DNA of 64,000 bases, taken from assembly GCA_022447275.1 (NCBI GenBank), contig JAKVBK010000006.1, forward strand, positions 1-64,000, in the 5' to 3' direction. Every line of letters begins with the position of its first letter. The first letter of the stretch is position 1. The translations under genes and the position numbers were made by a program. This document shows, in pieces, positions 42,833-52,918 of this stretch. Source of the stretch: Oceanicola sp. Lineage in GTDB: Bacteria > Pseudomonadota > Alphaproteobacteria > Rhodobacterales > Rhodobacteraceae. Under the pieces are notes generated by a model, which made no database searches, was not told the DNA's origin, and was given only the letters and a program-made list of their open reading frames with translations.

Positions 42833-42986
42833 GACGGTTCTCCACCCAGGTTCCGACAGCGAGGCGTTAACCTCTTGTTAGCGATTAACATTGGTCAGCT
42901 AAGGCCACTTTTGGACCCAAATGCGGCGAGGACCGGGCGGATTAACCCTTCCTATGGAACCAATCGAGCGAATTCAGCAGGATTGT

Positions 42987-43943
42987 TCAGGGCCGATTGG
43001 CGTCCAGCAAAGACTTGCCGACACCGGCAGTCCCGAAGCGCAGAATCACGATGCCCGACACCAGGATCAGCGCCATCCCAGCCAGCGCGTGGGGGGCCGG
43101 GATCTGTCCCAACAACAGCCATGCCCAGACCGCCGCGAAAATCATAAAGCTGTATTCGAACCCCGCCACCACGGGCGTTGACCCAACCTTGTAGGCCTGC
43201 GTCAACAAGCCGACGCCAGCCAGCGATCCCACGGCCTGCAAGGTGCAATAGAGGTAGAACACCGGTTCTGGGGCCGGGTTCCAGGGACGCAGGGCGAACG
43301 TCTCTGCTGACAGGCCCGGCACAACCTCTAGCAGAACAAGACCGACAGCAGAGGATACAAACATCAAGCCGAAGAACCAAAATACCAGCGTTAAGACATG
43401 CTCCTGCGCACAGACCCGCCGGGTAAGCAGGGCACCCACAGCATAGGCAGCGCCCGCTGCGACCGGCACAACCACCCAGGGGCTGCGGTCAGCGGCCCCG
43501 GGCTGCAGAACGATAAGCAGCCCAACAAACCCCAATGCGATGCCCACAAAGGCACCTGGGCCCACACGCTCTCCCGGCAGCGCCCAAGTGAGCAAAAGCA
43601 CGAAGATCGGCGCTGTAAACAGACCGGCAACCACCTCGCTCACTGGAAAGACTGCCAGCGCCCCGAAATAAATCATCATCGACAGCCCGACTGCACAACT
43701 GCGGGCGAAAACCGCTCCGTTGCTGCGCGGCAGCAGTGATATGCGCATCTTCCAAGCCAGGATGCCAATCATCGGCAGCACCATAGCCGCACGCAGAAGA
43801 TGGAACTGAAAAAGCCCCGATTGCTCAGCAATGCGGGGCACCAACGCATCCACACCGCCCATGATCGCCATCGCCGCCATGACAAGAAACGGCGCCTGTG
43901 CCCCACTCTTTCGCCCGATCGCCGGGGTCTGTTCTGGTGCCAT
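42987..43943 (-). CDS. EamA-type drug/metabolite (DMT) transporter
   Basis: Inner-membrane permease, 318 residues, ten membrane helices as two EamA repeats (about 20-145 and 160-300). VGLSMMIYFGALAVFPVSEVVAGLFTAPIFVLLL and VGSTPVVAGFEYSFMIFAAVWAWLLLG are typical repeat segments. The substrate is unknown. The start at 43943 (MAPEQTPAIG) is preferred to a longer reading whose added residues are polar. It is divergent from the acyl-CoA ligase gene. Confidence 0.9.
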   Translation of the reverse strand: MAPEQTPAIGRKSGAQAPFLVMAAMAIMGGVDALVPRIAEQSGLFQFHLLRAAMVLPMIGILAWKMRISLLPRSNGAVFARSCAVGLSMMIYFGALAVFPVSEVVAGLFTAPIFVLLLTWALPGERVGPGAFVGIALGFVGLLIVLQPGAADRSPWVVVPVAAGAAYAVGALLTRRVCAQEHVLTLVFWFFGLMFVSSAVGLVLLEVVPGLSAETFALRPWNPAPEPVFYLYCTLQAVGSLAGVGLLTQAYKVGSTPVVAGFEYSFMIFAAVWAWLLLGQIPAPHALAGMALILVSGIVILRFGTAGVGKSLLDANRP

Positions 43944-44078
43944 GGGATACTCCAATCCGCAAAGGGGCAGGTGCCCCTGAAAGCCTTCATGCAGCAGGTC
44001 AGGCTGTCTTGCCCTTCCCTCTTGCGCCCCGTGACGTAAATAGTGGGGCAGACGGCACGAAATGAAAGAGGTGAGACC

Positions 44079-45707
44079 ATGGGATGGCTCGCAGATGAAA
44101 CCGGGTTGGACAAGCAGCCCGCAAACCACCTTCCTCTCACACCTCTTTCGCATTTGGATCGGGCTCTGGCCCTCTACCCCCAGCGCACGGCGCTTGTGTA
44201 CGGGCCAATCCGCCGGACCTACGCAGAGTATCACGCGCGCTGCACCCAGCTGGCCGCAGCGCTGGCCGCCCGGGGGATCAAGCCGGGCGATGTGGTCGCC
44301 ACGATCCTGCCGAACCTACCCGCGCAGGTAGAAGCCCATTGGGGCGTGCCAGCCTGTGGTGCCGTGCTCAACACGATCAACACGCGCCTCGATCCGGCGA
44401 CGGTGCGCTATATCTTCGAGCACGGTGGCGCAAAGATCGTGCTGTGCGACACGGCCTTTCTCGGCCTGGCCGAAGAGGCCATCGCAGAGATGACCGGCCC
44501 GCCCCCCGAAATCATCGAAGTGCCCGACCCGATTGCCGGTTTGGCAGCGAGCGGGCGCTACCCTGCCTATGAGGACATGCTTGCGGAAGGCGACCCGGAT
44601 TTTGCCTGGATATGGCCTGAGGACGAATGGGAGTCGCTGTCGCTGAATTACACCTCAGGCACCACGGGCAAGCCCAAAGGGGTGGTTTACCACCACCGTG
44701 GCGCCACGATGAACACCTATGGTCAGGTCATTTCCTGGCGTTTGGCACTCTACCCGGTCTATCTGACCATCGTGCCATTGTTTCATTGCAACGGTTGGTG
44801 CCACACATGGATGATGCCCCTTCTGGGTGGCACCGTCGTGTGTTGTCGCGATATCACTGCAAAGGCCATCTACGATGCGATTGCAGCCGAGGGCGTAACC
44901 CATTTCGGCGGCGCCCCAATCGTGCTCAACACATTGATCCACGCGGATGCGGCAGACCGGAGCCCGTTTTCCCACACGGTCGAAGTGTTCACCGCAGGCG
45001 CCCCCCCCGCCGCAGCGACGCTCAAGGCAATCGAGCCCTTGGGCTTTAACATCACACAGGTCTACGGGCTGACCGAAACCTATGGGCCCGCCTCCGAAAC
45101 ATTGTGGCAGCAAGATTGGGACGCCCTTCCAGAGGCCAGCCGCTATGAGTACAAGGCGCGCACCGGTGTCCGTATGCCGATGATCGAAGGCAATACCGTG
45201 CTACACCCCGAAACATTGCAACAAGTGCCGATGGATGGGGCCACACAAGGTGAGATCATGTTCCGGGGCAATGGCGTCATGAAGGGTTACTACAAAAACC
45301 CTGAGGCCACGCAGGAGGCCTTCAAAGGCGGTTGGTTTCACTCTGGCGATATCGCGTTCCAACATCCCGATGGCTACATGAAGATCTCTGATCGCGCGAA
45401 AGACATCATTATTTCCGGGGGCGAGAATGTCTCATCGGTGGAGGTAGAAGGGGTGCTGATGGATCATCCGGCGGTTTTGCTCTGCGCGGTGGTGGCAAAG
45501 CCCGATGAGAAATGGGGCGAGGTGCCCTGCGCCTTTGTCGAGCGCACACCGGGCATGGATCTAAGTGAGCAAGATCTCATCGCCCATGCCCGATCCCGCC
45601 TCGCCGGGTTCAAAACCCCGAAGGCGGTGTATTTCGAGGAACTTCCCAAGACCTCCACCGGCAAGATCCAGAAATTCGAACTGCGCAAGCGGTTCACAGC
45701 AGACTGA
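44079..45707 (+). CDS. Acyl-CoA synthetase (AMP-forming)
   Basis: Activates a carboxylic acid to its CoA ester through an acyl-AMP. It is 542 residues from [17 protein letters not shown]. The phosphate loop [11 protein letters not shown] (191-201), the adenine motif [12 protein letters not shown], the hinge [17 protein letters not shown] and the catalytic Lys529 (STGKIQK) are all present. The sequence is of the medium/short-chain fatty-acid or 3-methylmercaptopropionate ligase group. It ends 8 nt before acpS, so the pair are co-transcribed. An upstream GTG (44043) is a less likely start. Confidence 0.9.
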   Translation: MGWLADETGLDKQPANHLPLTPLSHLDRALALYPQRTALVYGPIRRTYAEYHARCTQLAAALAARGIKPGDVVATILPNLPAQVEAHWGVPACGAVLNTINTRLDPATVRYIFEHGGAKIVLCDTAFLGLAEEAIAEMTGPPPEIIEVPDPIAGLAASGRYPAYEDMLAEGDPDFAWIWPEDEWESLSLNYTSGTTGKPKGVVYHHRGATMNTYGQVISWRLALYPVYLTIVPLFHCNGWCHTWMMPLLGGTVVCCRDITAKAIYDAIAAEGVTHFGGAPIVLNTLIHADAADRSPFSHTVEVFTAGAPPAAATLKAIEPLGFNITQVYGLTETYGPASETLWQQDWDALPEASRYEYKARTGVRMPMIEGNTVLHPETLQQVPMDGATQGEIMFRGNGVMKGYYKNPEATQEAFKGGWFHSGDIAFQHPDGYMKISDRAKDIIISGGENVSSVEVEGVLMDHPAVLLCAVVAKPDEKWGEVPCAFVERTPGMDLSEQDLIAHARSRLAGFKTPKAVYFEELPKTSTGKIQKFELRKRFTAD

Positions 45708-45715
45708 GCGCACAC

Positions 45716-46129
45716 ATGATCCTGGGCATCGGCACCGATCTGGCCAATATCGAGCGGATCGCGGGCACATTGGAACGGTTTGGCGACCGTTTCCGCAACC
45801 GCGTTTTCACAGAGACAGAACAACGCAAAGCTGAACGCCGGGCCGATACGCCCGGAACCTATGCCAAACGCTGGGCCGCCAAGGAGGCCTGCTCGAAAGC
45901 GCTTGGCACTGGCCTGCGCATGGGGATCGCTTGGAAGGACATGTCAGTCTCGAACCTCGAAACCGGGCAGCCAGTCATGGAAGTGAGAGGCTGGGCCGCC
46001 GAACGCCTGCGGGAGATGACGCCGCCGGGCCACCGCGCTGTCATCCATGTCACCCTGACCGATGACCACCCCTGGGCGCAGGCCTTTGTGGTGATCGAAG
46101 CCCTGCCCGATCCCGCGGCCAACGCGTAG
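45716..46129 (+). CDS. acpS: Holo-[acyl-carrier-protein] synthase
   Basis: Transfers phosphopantetheine from CoA to ACP. It is 137 residues with [12 protein letters not shown] (Asp8 binds Mg) and [15 protein letters not shown] (Glu and Lys of the active site). The length and both motifs are standard. It lies upstream of lepB, a usual order in alphaproteobacteria, though a 286-nt gap intervenes. Confidence 0.95.
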   Translation: MILGIGTDLANIERIAGTLERFGDRFRNRVFTETEQRKAERRADTPGTYAKRWAAKEACSKALGTGLRMGIAWKDMSVSNLETGQPVMEVRGWAAERLREMTPPGHRAVIHVTLTDDHPWAQAFVVIEALPDPAANA

Positions 46130-46166
46130 GGGGCGGCCTCCCGCCAGGCATGCGCCCATCACAGAT

Positions 46167-46189
46167 GGGCCCACAGCCTTGTTGGGCCC
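46167..46189 (+). terminator. Hairpin downstream of acpS
   Basis: GGGCCCA (46167-46173) pairs with TGGGCCC (46183-46189) around a 9-nt loop, 37 nt past acpS. The rest of the 286-nt gap to lepB has no gene; a TTGACA (46357-46362) lies 17-18 nt before a weak -10 and may be the lepB promoter. Confidence 0.5.
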
Positions 46190-46415
46190 GGCGCTATCCT
46201 GCGGATCGCGCACCAGCGCCTGGTCCTCGGCCTGCTCCAAGCAAAGCCAACACAGCGCAGGCACCAAGACAGAAAGGCGCATTGCCAACCAGCCCTTCAG
46301 GCTGACCCAATAGGCCCCCAAAGCCCCTCAACACCCAAACGCCATGCGCACGCGGCTTGACACCGGCCCTTCTAACACCGACATACCCGCCCAACACAGC
46401 AGGGAATGAGTAGCA

Positions 46416-47213
46416 ATGGCTTCAGGCGAAACAATCACGGACAGCATCACCGAAACTGTGAAAACGGTGGTTTACGCGCTGTTGATTGCCGGGGTGTTCC
46501 GCACGCTGTTCTTCCAGCCCTACTGGATCCCCTCCGGTTCCATGAAGGACACCTTGCTGATCGGCGACTTTCTGTTCGTGAACAAGATGGCCTACGGCTA
46601 TAGCCAGTACTCCTGCCCGTTCGCCGCCTGCCCCTTCATCGAGGACCGTTGGTTTGGCGAAGATCCTGAGCGCGGCGATGTGGTGGTGTTCCGGCATCCG
46701 GTGAATGGATCGGACTTCATCAAGCGCGTGGTTGGCCTGCCCGGTGACACGGTGCAGATGAAAGAAGGCCGTCTGCACATCAATGGCACCGCCCTGCCCT
46801 TCGAGCGCAATGGCAGCTTCGAGGAAATCATGGAGCCCCAGGGCAGCGCCGGTCTGCGCCCACAGTGCAGCAATGCTCCGGTTGGCGATGGTGCCGTCTG
46901 CCTGAAAGACAAATACATCGAGACCACTCCGGAAGGCCGCAGCTACTCCGTTCTGGACACGGCCTACAACCCGAACCGCCGTCAGGATGAAACACCGGTC
47001 TACACGGTTCCCGAGGGGCATTTCTTCTTCATCGGTGACAACCGCGACAACTCCACTGACAGCCGCGTCTCGCAACTGGCTGGCGGGGTGGGCTATGTTC
47101 CCGCAGCCAACCTGATCGGGCGGGCAGACCGGGTGATGTTCTCTTCGGCCGGCTCATCGCTGTTCTTCTTCTGGACATGGCGCGGCGACCGCCTGTTCAA
47201 GGCGATCGAGTGA
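46416..47213 (+). CDS. lepB: Signal peptidase I
   Basis: Membrane-bound Ser/Lys protease that removes signal peptides, 265 residues. One N-terminal membrane segment (about 17-33), then Ser42 in IPSGSMKDTL and Lys103 in FIKRVVGLPGD, the classic dyad, and the GDNRDNSTDSR box near the C-terminus. An insert with cysteines (YSCPFAACPF, QCSNAP, VCLKD) is usual for Rhodobacteraceae. It heads the lepB-rnc-era-recO series. Confidence 0.95.
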   Translation: MASGETITDSITETVKTVVYALLIAGVFRTLFFQPYWIPSGSMKDTLLIGDFLFVNKMAYGYSQYSCPFAACPFIEDRWFGEDPERGDVVVFRHPVNGSDFIKRVVGLPGDTVQMKEGRLHINGTALPFERNGSFEEIMEPQGSAGLRPQCSNAPVGDGAVCLKDKYIETTPEGRSYSVLDTAYNPNRRQDETPVYTVPEGHFFFIGDNRDNSTDSRVSQLAGGVGYVPAANLIGRADRVMFSSAGSSLFFFWTWRGDRLFKAIE

Positions 47214-47265
47214 GGCCGGCGCGCGCGCACAGTCCGGTGGATCGCCTCTGGTGCGAGGCGTCGGC

Positions 47266-47955
47266 ATGAAAGTGTCCAAAGAAACACGCGCCTTCGAAGC
47301 GCGCCTCGGCCACAGCTTTTCCGATGTGCGTCTGCTCCTCGAGGCGTTGACGCATCCCTCTTTGTCCGCAGAGTCACGGCCTTCGAACCAGCGGCTGGAA
47401 TTCCTGGGCGACCGGGTGCTGAACCTCGCCATCGCAGAGGCCCTTTTCGAAACATTCCCACAGGCCAATGAAGGGGATCTTGCACCGCGCTACAATGCGC
47501 TCGTTCGCAAGGAAACCTGCGCAGATGTCGCCCGCGCCATCGGCTTGGGCGATGTGCTGCGGGTCGGGCGGGGTGAAATGCTCAAAGGCGGGCGCAAGCG
47601 GGATGCCGGTCTGGGCGATGCCATGGAAGCCGTGATCGCCGCTGTGTATCTGGATGCCGGCTTTGACGTGGCGCGCGACCGCGTGAAAGCCCTGTGGGGG
47701 GCGCGCATTGCGCAAGTCGACAGCGCGCCGACAAATGTGAAATCTGCATTACAGGAATGGGCACAGGCCCGGGGAATGCAGCCACCTGATTACAACCTGC
47801 TGCGCACCGAAGGCCCCCCCCATGATGCGGTGTTCACGGTGGAAGCCGTCTTGCCCAATGGTGAGACCGCCCAAGCGCAGGGGAAATCCAAACGCAGCGC
47901 AGAGCAGGCCGCAGCCAAGACGCTGCTGGCCCGCATGGAGGCCCGCAATGAGTGA
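47266..47955 (+). CDS. rnc: Ribonuclease III
   Basis: Cuts double-stranded RNA in rRNA and mRNA processing. It is 229 residues from MKVSKETRAF. The signature RLEFLGDRVL (43-52) and the second acidic pair Asp118/Glu121 (GDAMEAVIAAVYLD) form the metal site; a double-stranded RNA binding domain (about 155-225, KSALQEWAQARGMQPPDY) follows. The ATG at 47266 is preferred over an upstream GTG (47251). It overlaps era by 8 nt. Confidence 0.95.
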   Translation: MKVSKETRAFEARLGHSFSDVRLLLEALTHPSLSAESRPSNQRLEFLGDRVLNLAIAEALFETFPQANEGDLAPRYNALVRKETCADVARAIGLGDVLRVGRGEMLKGGRKRDAGLGDAMEAVIAAVYLDAGFDVARDRVKALWGARIAQVDSAPTNVKSALQEWAQARGMQPPDYNLLRTEGPPHDAVFTVEAVLPNGETAQAQGKSKRSAEQAAAKTLLARMEARNE

Positions 47956-48880
47956 GCACGCCCAGACCCCCGAAACCCGGTGCGGCTTTGTCGCCCTGAT
48001 TGGCGAGCCGAACGCCGGCAAGTCCACATTGCTGAACCGCATGGTCGGCGCGAAAGTCTCGATCGTGACCCACAAGGTGCAAACCACCCGGGCGCGGATT
48101 CGCGGCGTGGCGATCGAGGGCGAAACGCAGCTTGTCTTCGTGGATACGCCTGGATTGTTCCGCCCGCGCCGACGGCTTGATCGGGCCATGGTTGCCGCGG
48201 CCTGGACGGGCGCGGCCGATGCCGATGTCACCGTGCTGATGATCGAAGCGCATCGGGGCCTGACAGAGGGCGCGCAGGCCATCATCGACACCTTGACAGA
48301 GCGCGGTGCTGATCCAGCCCGGACCGTTCTGGCCATCAACAAGATCGATCGGGTCGAAGCCTCCGAACTTCTTGCGCTGACACGCAAGCTGAACGAGGCC
48401 TTCCCCTTCGCGGAAACCTTCATGATTTCCGCAGAACGTGGCTATGGCATCGACGACCTGCGCACCTATCTGGCCGCGGCTTTGCCCGCCGGCCCGTGGC
48501 TCTACCCCGAGGATCAGATCGCCGATTTGCCCCTGCGGATGCTGGCCGCTGAGATGACACGCGAGAAGCTGACCCTGCGCCTGCATCAGGAACTGCCCTA
48601 CCAGTTGACGGTGGAAACCGAGGCCTGGGAGGAACGCAAGGACGGCTCTGCCAAGATCGACCAGGTAATCTATGTGGCCCGCGACGGGCACAAGGGCATC
48701 TTGCTGGGCCATCGCGGCGAAACCATCAAGGCGGTCTCGAAGGCTTCACGCGAGGAACTCAAAGAGTTTCTTGGCCGCAATGTGCACCTGTTCCTTCAGG
48801 TGAAGGTGCGCCCGAACTGGCTTGAGGAAAAGGAGCGCTACGGCGAAATGGGGCTCGATTTCCGCGACGGAGACGCCTGA
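47948..48880 (+). CDS. era: GTPase Era
   Basis: Ribosome-assembly GTPase that binds 16S rRNA. It is 310 residues: G1 GEPNAGKST (19-27), G3 VDTPG near 65, G4 NKID near 130, and a C-terminal KH domain with GHRGETIKAVSKASREELKEFLG. The start overlaps the end of rnc, so the two are coupled. Confidence 0.96.
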   Translation: MSEHAQTPETRCGFVALIGEPNAGKSTLLNRMVGAKVSIVTHKVQTTRARIRGVAIEGETQLVFVDTPGLFRPRRRLDRAMVAAAWTGAADADVTVLMIEAHRGLTEGAQAIIDTLTERGADPARTVLAINKIDRVEASELLALTRKLNEAFPFAETFMISAERGYGIDDLRTYLAAALPAGPWLYPEDQIADLPLRMLAAEMTREKLTLRLHQELPYQLTVETEAWEERKDGSAKIDQVIYVARDGHKGILLGHRGETIKAVSKASREELKEFLGRNVHLFLQVKVRPNWLEEKERYGEMGLDFRDGDA

Positions 48881-48883
48881 GCC

Positions 48884-49216
48884 ATGGCCCGCCTGGCTTC
48901 CGGGCTTTGGGTGGATGCCTACCTGCACCGGCTCACGCTTGAGGGCATCCCTGCATTCATTCTTGCCAAGGGCGATGCGACGGCCGGGGCCGTGTTGGTC
49001 AAGTTGGCCCGGATGGACGGCACAGCTGATCTGCACCAACGGGTGACCGATCCGATGACGGGCACCCGGAAATGGGAACTTCTTGCCTCCGGGGCAGAGC
49101 GGGACATGGACGAAACCGTCCGCAAACAGCGCAGCTTCGATCCTGATCTCTGGGTGATCGAGATCGAGGATCGGCACGGCCGCCATATGCTCGACGCGCC
49201 GGGCCTCGACGGCTGA
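48884..49216 (+). CDS. DUF1491 family protein
   Basis: 110-residue protein with the DUF1491 pattern MARLASGLWVDAYLHRL, GDATAGAVLVKL and RKQRSFDPDLWVIEIEDRHGRHML. It is found between era and recO in many alphaproteobacteria; its function is unknown. It starts 3 nt after the era stop. A stem-loop follows. Confidence 0.88.
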   Translation: MARLASGLWVDAYLHRLTLEGIPAFILAKGDATAGAVLVKLARMDGTADLHQRVTDPMTGTRKWELLASGAERDMDETVRKQRSFDPDLWVIEIEDRHGRHMLDAPGLDG

Positions 49217-49230
49217 CACCTGCGCAAGCG

Positions 49231-49252
49231 CGCGGGCTCTGTTGCGCCCGCG
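49231..49252 (+). terminator. Hairpin after the DUF1491 gene
   Basis: CGCGGGC (49231-49237) pairs with GCCCGCG (49246-49252) around an 8-nt loop. It lies 14 nt past the stop. The rest of the 189-nt gap before recO has no recognisable gene. Confidence 0.5.
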
Positions 49253-49405
49253 TCACCCGCCCAACCGCGCGCCGCAGTTGCTCCCCCTGCGCCCCTTGCA
49301 GCGCAGCTGCCCCCGTTTGGCCTTTCAAGACCTTTGGCTTGGCACTAGCTTCAAGCGGCGGGAACCAGCCCGCCCGAGACCTTGGCTTGCAAACGGAGGC
49401 ACCTG

Positions 49406-50146
49406 TTGGACTGGCAAGAGGACGGCACTCTGCTCACCATCCGCCCCCATGGGGAAGGCGCCGCGATCGTTCAGCTTTTGACACGTGCGCGGGGCCTGCA
49501 ATCCGGCCTCGTCCGCGGCGGCAGTTCGCGCAAGCTGGCCCCCCTTTTCCAACCCGGAGCCCGGATGCAGGCCACATGGCGGGCCCGGCTTGAGGAACAT
49601 CTGGGGACCTTCACGCTGGATCCCGTGAAATCGCGCATGGCCGATGTCATGCAGGACGGAGATGCCCTTGCCGCCCTGTCTGCTATCACTTCCATCTTGG
49701 CCTTTGCTCTGCCCGAACGGCAGCCCTTTCCGGCACTGCATGATGGCAGCGAGCTATTGCTGGACATGCTGGGAACGTCAGAGCTTTGGCCTTTTGCCTA
49801 TTTGCGCTGGGAGCAGGCCGTGCTCGAGCATACTGGCTATGGGCTTGATCTGAGCCAATGCGCCGTGACGGGCCAGACCGAGCATCTGATTTATGTATCG
49901 CCACGCACCGGGCGGGCGGTCAGCGCCGAAGGGGCGGGCGCTTGGGCGGACAGGCTGCTGCCCCTGCCCCCTTGCCTCACGGGGCAGCCCCCTGCGGATC
50001 GCGCAGAATTGCTGGAGGCATTACGGACCACGGGCCATTTCTTGCATCACCACCTGGCCGCTGCCCAGGGCAGCAAACCGCTTCCGGCGGCGCGCGACAG
50101 GCTGGTGGCGCGGCTGTCACGCGAAACGCGCGCTACAAACGAATAG
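49406..50146 (+). CDS. recO: DNA repair protein RecO
   Basis: Loads RecA in recombinational repair with RecR. It is 246 residues, an N-terminal OB fold (DWQEDGTLLTIRPHGEGAAIVQLLT..) and a helical C-terminal region with cysteine-poor zinc-like area (QCAVTGQTEHLIYVSPRTGRAV). The start is a TTG at 49406 with GGAGG 6 nt upstream; an earlier TTG (49382) adds residues foreign to the family. No in-frame ATG fits. Confidence 0.88.
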   Translation: MDWQEDGTLLTIRPHGEGAAIVQLLTRARGLQSGLVRGGSSRKLAPLFQPGARMQATWRARLEEHLGTFTLDPVKSRMADVMQDGDALAALSAITSILAFALPERQPFPALHDGSELLLDMLGTSELWPFAYLRWEQAVLEHTGYGLDLSQCAVTGQTEHLIYVSPRTGRAVSAEGAGAWADRLLPLPPCLTGQPPADRAELLEALRTTGHFLHHHLAAAQGSKPLPAARDRLVARLSRETRATNE

Positions 50147-50171
50147 GGGCGCCCCACGCGGAGGACGCCCC
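50146..50171. terminator. Bidirectional hairpin between recO and pckA
   Basis: GGGGCG (50146-50151) pairs with CGCCCC (50166-50171) around a 14-nt loop between the two convergent stops. Confidence 0.55.
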
Positions 50172-50198
50172 AGAATCCTAGCCGGATGCGTGCGCGGT

Positions 50199-51797
50199 TT
50201 AGCCGATCGCAACCGCTTTCACGTCTTCGTCGATATAGGCCACGTACTGGGTGAAGTTCTCTGCGAACATCTCCACCAGCTTCTGCGCCTGTGCGTCATA
50301 GGCGGCCTTGTCTTCCCAAGTAGCCCGAGGATCGAGAAGGCGGTCTTCGACACCTGTGACATGGACAGGCACCTCGAAGCCAAAATGGGGATCCTTGCGG
50401 AATTGCCCATCGTTCAGAGAGCCATCGAGTGCTGCGTGCAACAGCGTGCGCGTTGCTTTGATCGGCATCCGGGAACCCGTGCCGTAAGCACCGCCTGTCC
50501 AGCCCGTGTTGACCAACCAGCAAGTGGCCCCGTGCGCGGCGATCTTCTCACGCAGCAGGTTGCCATAAACCTCGGGCCGGCGCGGCATGAAGGGAGCACC
50601 AAAACAGGTAGAGAAGGTCGGCTCGGGCTCGGTTACGCCGCGCTCGGTCCCCGCCACCTTGGAGGTAAAGCCAGACAGCATGTGATACATCGCCTGCGCA
50701 GGTGTCAGCCGCGCGATCGGGGGCAAGACACCAAAGGCATCACAGGTCAGCATGACCACGTTCTTGGGATGCCCGCCAAGGCCACTTTCAGAAGCGTTGG
50801 GGATGTAATGCATCGGGTAGGCACAGCGCATGTTGGCGGTCAGGCTGTCGTCTTCGAAGTCCAGTTCCTTGGTCTCTTGGTCATAGACCATGTTTTCGAT
50901 GACCGTGCCGAACATCTCTGTTGTGGCATAAATCTCGGGCTCTGCCTCACGCGAAAGGGAAATGGTCTTTGCGTAGCAGCCGCCTTCGAAATTGAACGTG
51001 CCCCGGTCCGACCAGCCATGCTCATCGTCCCCGATCAAGGTGCGCTCGGAGTCCGCTGAGAGGGTGGTCTTGCCCGTGCCGGACAAACCAAAGAACACGG
51101 CAGAATCCACCGGGTTGCCCGTCACGTGGTTGGCCGAGCAATGCATCGGCATCACGCCCTTTTCGGGCAGCAGATAGTTCATCAACCCGAAGATGCCCTT
51201 CTTGTTCTCACCCGCATACTGCGTGTTGGCGATCAAGATCATCTTCTTGTCGATGTTCATCGCGATGACGGTTTCAGAGCGACAGCCATGGCGCGCCGGA
51301 TCAGCCTTGAAGCTGGGGCAGTTGATGACCGTGAACTCCGGCACGAAAGTGTCGAGTTCAGCCCGATCTGGGCGGCGGAACATGTGGCGAATGAACAGGT
51401 TGTGCCATGCCAGTTCCGTGCACAGACGCACGTCAAGCCGGTGGCTGGGATCTGCGCCGCAGAACACATCCTGCACGAAGTAATCGCGGCCCTTCATGTG
51501 TGCGAGCATGTCCGCATGCAGCACATCGAAATGGGCCTCAGACATCTCGTTGGTGTTTTCCCACCAGATCGTGTCAGCCGTTGTCGCGGTCTTCACCGTA
51601 AACTTGTCCTTTGGGGACCGGCCGGTGAATTCGCCTGTCTCGCACAGGAAGGCGCCCCCCTTGCCAAGCTCCCCTTCATCCCGGCGCAGGGCCTCTTCGA
51701 TGATCGCTGGCTCCAGCAGGTTATAATATACTTGGCCGAGCCCCGAGATACCTTGTGCTTCAAGGGTTTGGTCGGGGTTTACACGTCCAATTGTCAT
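50199..51797 (-). CDS. pckA: Phosphoenolpyruvate carboxykinase (ATP)
   Basis: Makes PEP from oxaloacetate, the entry to gluconeogenesis. It is 532 residues from [16 protein letters not shown]. The nucleotide loop [11 protein letters not shown] (237-247), the ERT-type region [24 protein letters not shown] and substrate contacts near [10 protein letters not shown] are intact. It is divergent from chvI. That pairing is common in alphaproteobacteria and fits control of central carbon flow by ChvG-ChvI and the PTS genes beyond. Confidence 0.96.
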   Translation of the reverse strand: MTIGRVNPDQTLEAQGISGLGQVYYNLLEPAIIEEALRRDEGELGKGGAFLCETGEFTGRSPKDKFTVKTATTADTIWWENTNEMSEAHFDVLHADMLAHMKGRDYFVQDVFCGADPSHRLDVRLCTELAWHNLFIRHMFRRPDRAELDTFVPEFTVINCPSFKADPARHGCRSETVIAMNIDKKMILIANTQYAGENKKGIFGLMNYLLPEKGVMPMHCSANHVTGNPVDSAVFFGLSGTGKTTLSADSERTLIGDDEHGWSDRGTFNFEGGCYAKTISLSREAEPEIYATTEMFGTVIENMVYDQETKELDFEDDSLTANMRCAYPMHYIPNASESGLGGHPKNVVMLTCDAFGVLPPIARLTPAQAMYHMLSGFTSKVAGTERGVTEPEPTFSTCFGAPFMPRRPEVYGNLLREKIAAHGATCWLVNTGWTGGAYGTGSRMPIKATRTLLHAALDGSLNDGQFRKDPHFGFEVPVHVTGVEDRLLDPRATWEDKAAYDAQAQKLVEMFAENFTQYVAYIDEDVKAVAIG

Positions 51798-51943
51798 CCG
51801 AGTGCTCCTCGCGTTGCGGTCACTGTTCTGTGGCAGGACCGCGCCTGCATGATGGGTCTGCGTTAAAGGGTCGGCAAAGGCCGATCGGCACCTTCGGTGC
51901 GCTTGCAGTCCATACCATGTCGTTTTTCGGCATCGCTAGGGGG

Positions 51944-51981
51944 GTTACGCAATGTTAGCGCGACCAATCGAAGTTTAGCGC
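51944..51981. promoter_or_regulatory. Phased TTAGCGC repeats in the pckA-chvI gap
   Basis: GTTACGC (51944), GTTAGCGC (51954) and GTTTAGCGC (51973) occur with 10- and 20-nt steps, one and two helical turns. They lie in the 376-nt gap between pckA (starts 51797) and chvI (starts 52174), closer to pckA. The rest of the gap is A+T-richer and should hold both promoters. A phased array suggests cooperative binding by a dimeric regulator such as ChvI; this is not proven. Confidence 0.4.
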
Positions 51982-52173
51982 AATCATCTTACGCCCACCC
52001 CCTCGAGTGATGCAAATTAACCATTCTTTCCGCAAAAAGGGGTGATGTAGGGGGCCACGCTGCCCCGATTCGCACATCAACATTGATTCCAAGCGGTCAA
52101 AGTTGGACACTGGGACAAAAAGAACACAGGACAGGGCTCAACGAAGCCCATGAGCAGTGAAAAGGAAAACCAA

Positions 52174-52875
52174 ATGTCTCGGATCGCGCTGGTGGACGAC
52201 GATCGTAACATTCTCACCTCTGTATCGATGACCCTTGAGGCGGAAGGGTTTGAGGTGGAAACTTACAATGATGGGCAAACGGCTTTGGATGCGTTCAATC
52301 GCAAACTGCCGGATATGGCTGTGCTGGACATCAAGATGCCCCGCATGGACGGCATGGACCTGTTGCAAAGGCTGCGCCAGAAAACGACAATGCCTGTCAT
52401 CTTTCTAACCTCCAAGGATGATGAAATTGACGAGGTGCTCGGCCTGCGGATGGGTGCCGATGACTACGTCAAAAAGCCATTTTCCCAACGGTTACTGGTA
52501 GAACGTATCAGAGCGCTGCTGCGCCGCCATGAAGCTATCGCCGCTGATGAAGGCGGCGAACCCGAGGTGGCGCAGATCATGGAGCGGGGTCCTTTGACAA
52601 TGGACCCTCTGCGGCATGCCGTGTCATGGAAAGGGCAGGATGTGACCCTAACCGTGACAGAATTCCTGCTTCTACAAGCGCTGGCACAGCGCCCCGGTTT
52701 TGTGAAATCGCGCGATCAGTTGATGGATGTGGCCTACGACGACCAAGTCTATGTGGATGACCGCACCATCGATAGCCATATCAAGCGGCTTCGCAAGAAA
52801 ATGCGCAGTGTCGACGAAGAGTTTTCGGCGATCGAGACGCTGTATGGGATCGGTTATCGCTACAATGAAGAGTAG
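52174..52875 (+). CDS. chvI: Response regulator ChvI
   Basis: OmpR/PhoB-type DNA-binding response regulator, 233 residues from [17 protein letters not shown]. The phosphoacceptor is Asp52 ([11 protein letters not shown]), the switch Lys101 lies in YVKKPF, and a winged helix (about 135-232) ends with [12 protein letters not shown] and GIGYRY. The ATG at 52174 has AAGGA 7 nt upstream and gives the family start; an in-frame ATG at 52150 is possible. It pairs with chvG downstream. Confidence 0.94.
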   Translation: MSRIALVDDDRNILTSVSMTLEAEGFEVETYNDGQTALDAFNRKLPDMAVLDIKMPRMDGMDLLQRLRQKTTMPVIFLTSKDDEIDEVLGLRMGADDYVKKPFSQRLLVERIRALLRRHEAIAADEGGEPEVAQIMERGPLTMDPLRHAVSWKGQDVTLTVTEFLLLQALAQRPGFVKSRDQLMDVAYDDQVYVDDRTIDSHIKRLRKKMRSVDEEFSAIETLYGIGYRYNEE

Positions 52876-52918
52876 CCGGTCAGGCGACTGGCGGTTGGCA
52901 GAATAGGCAGGAGCGGAC

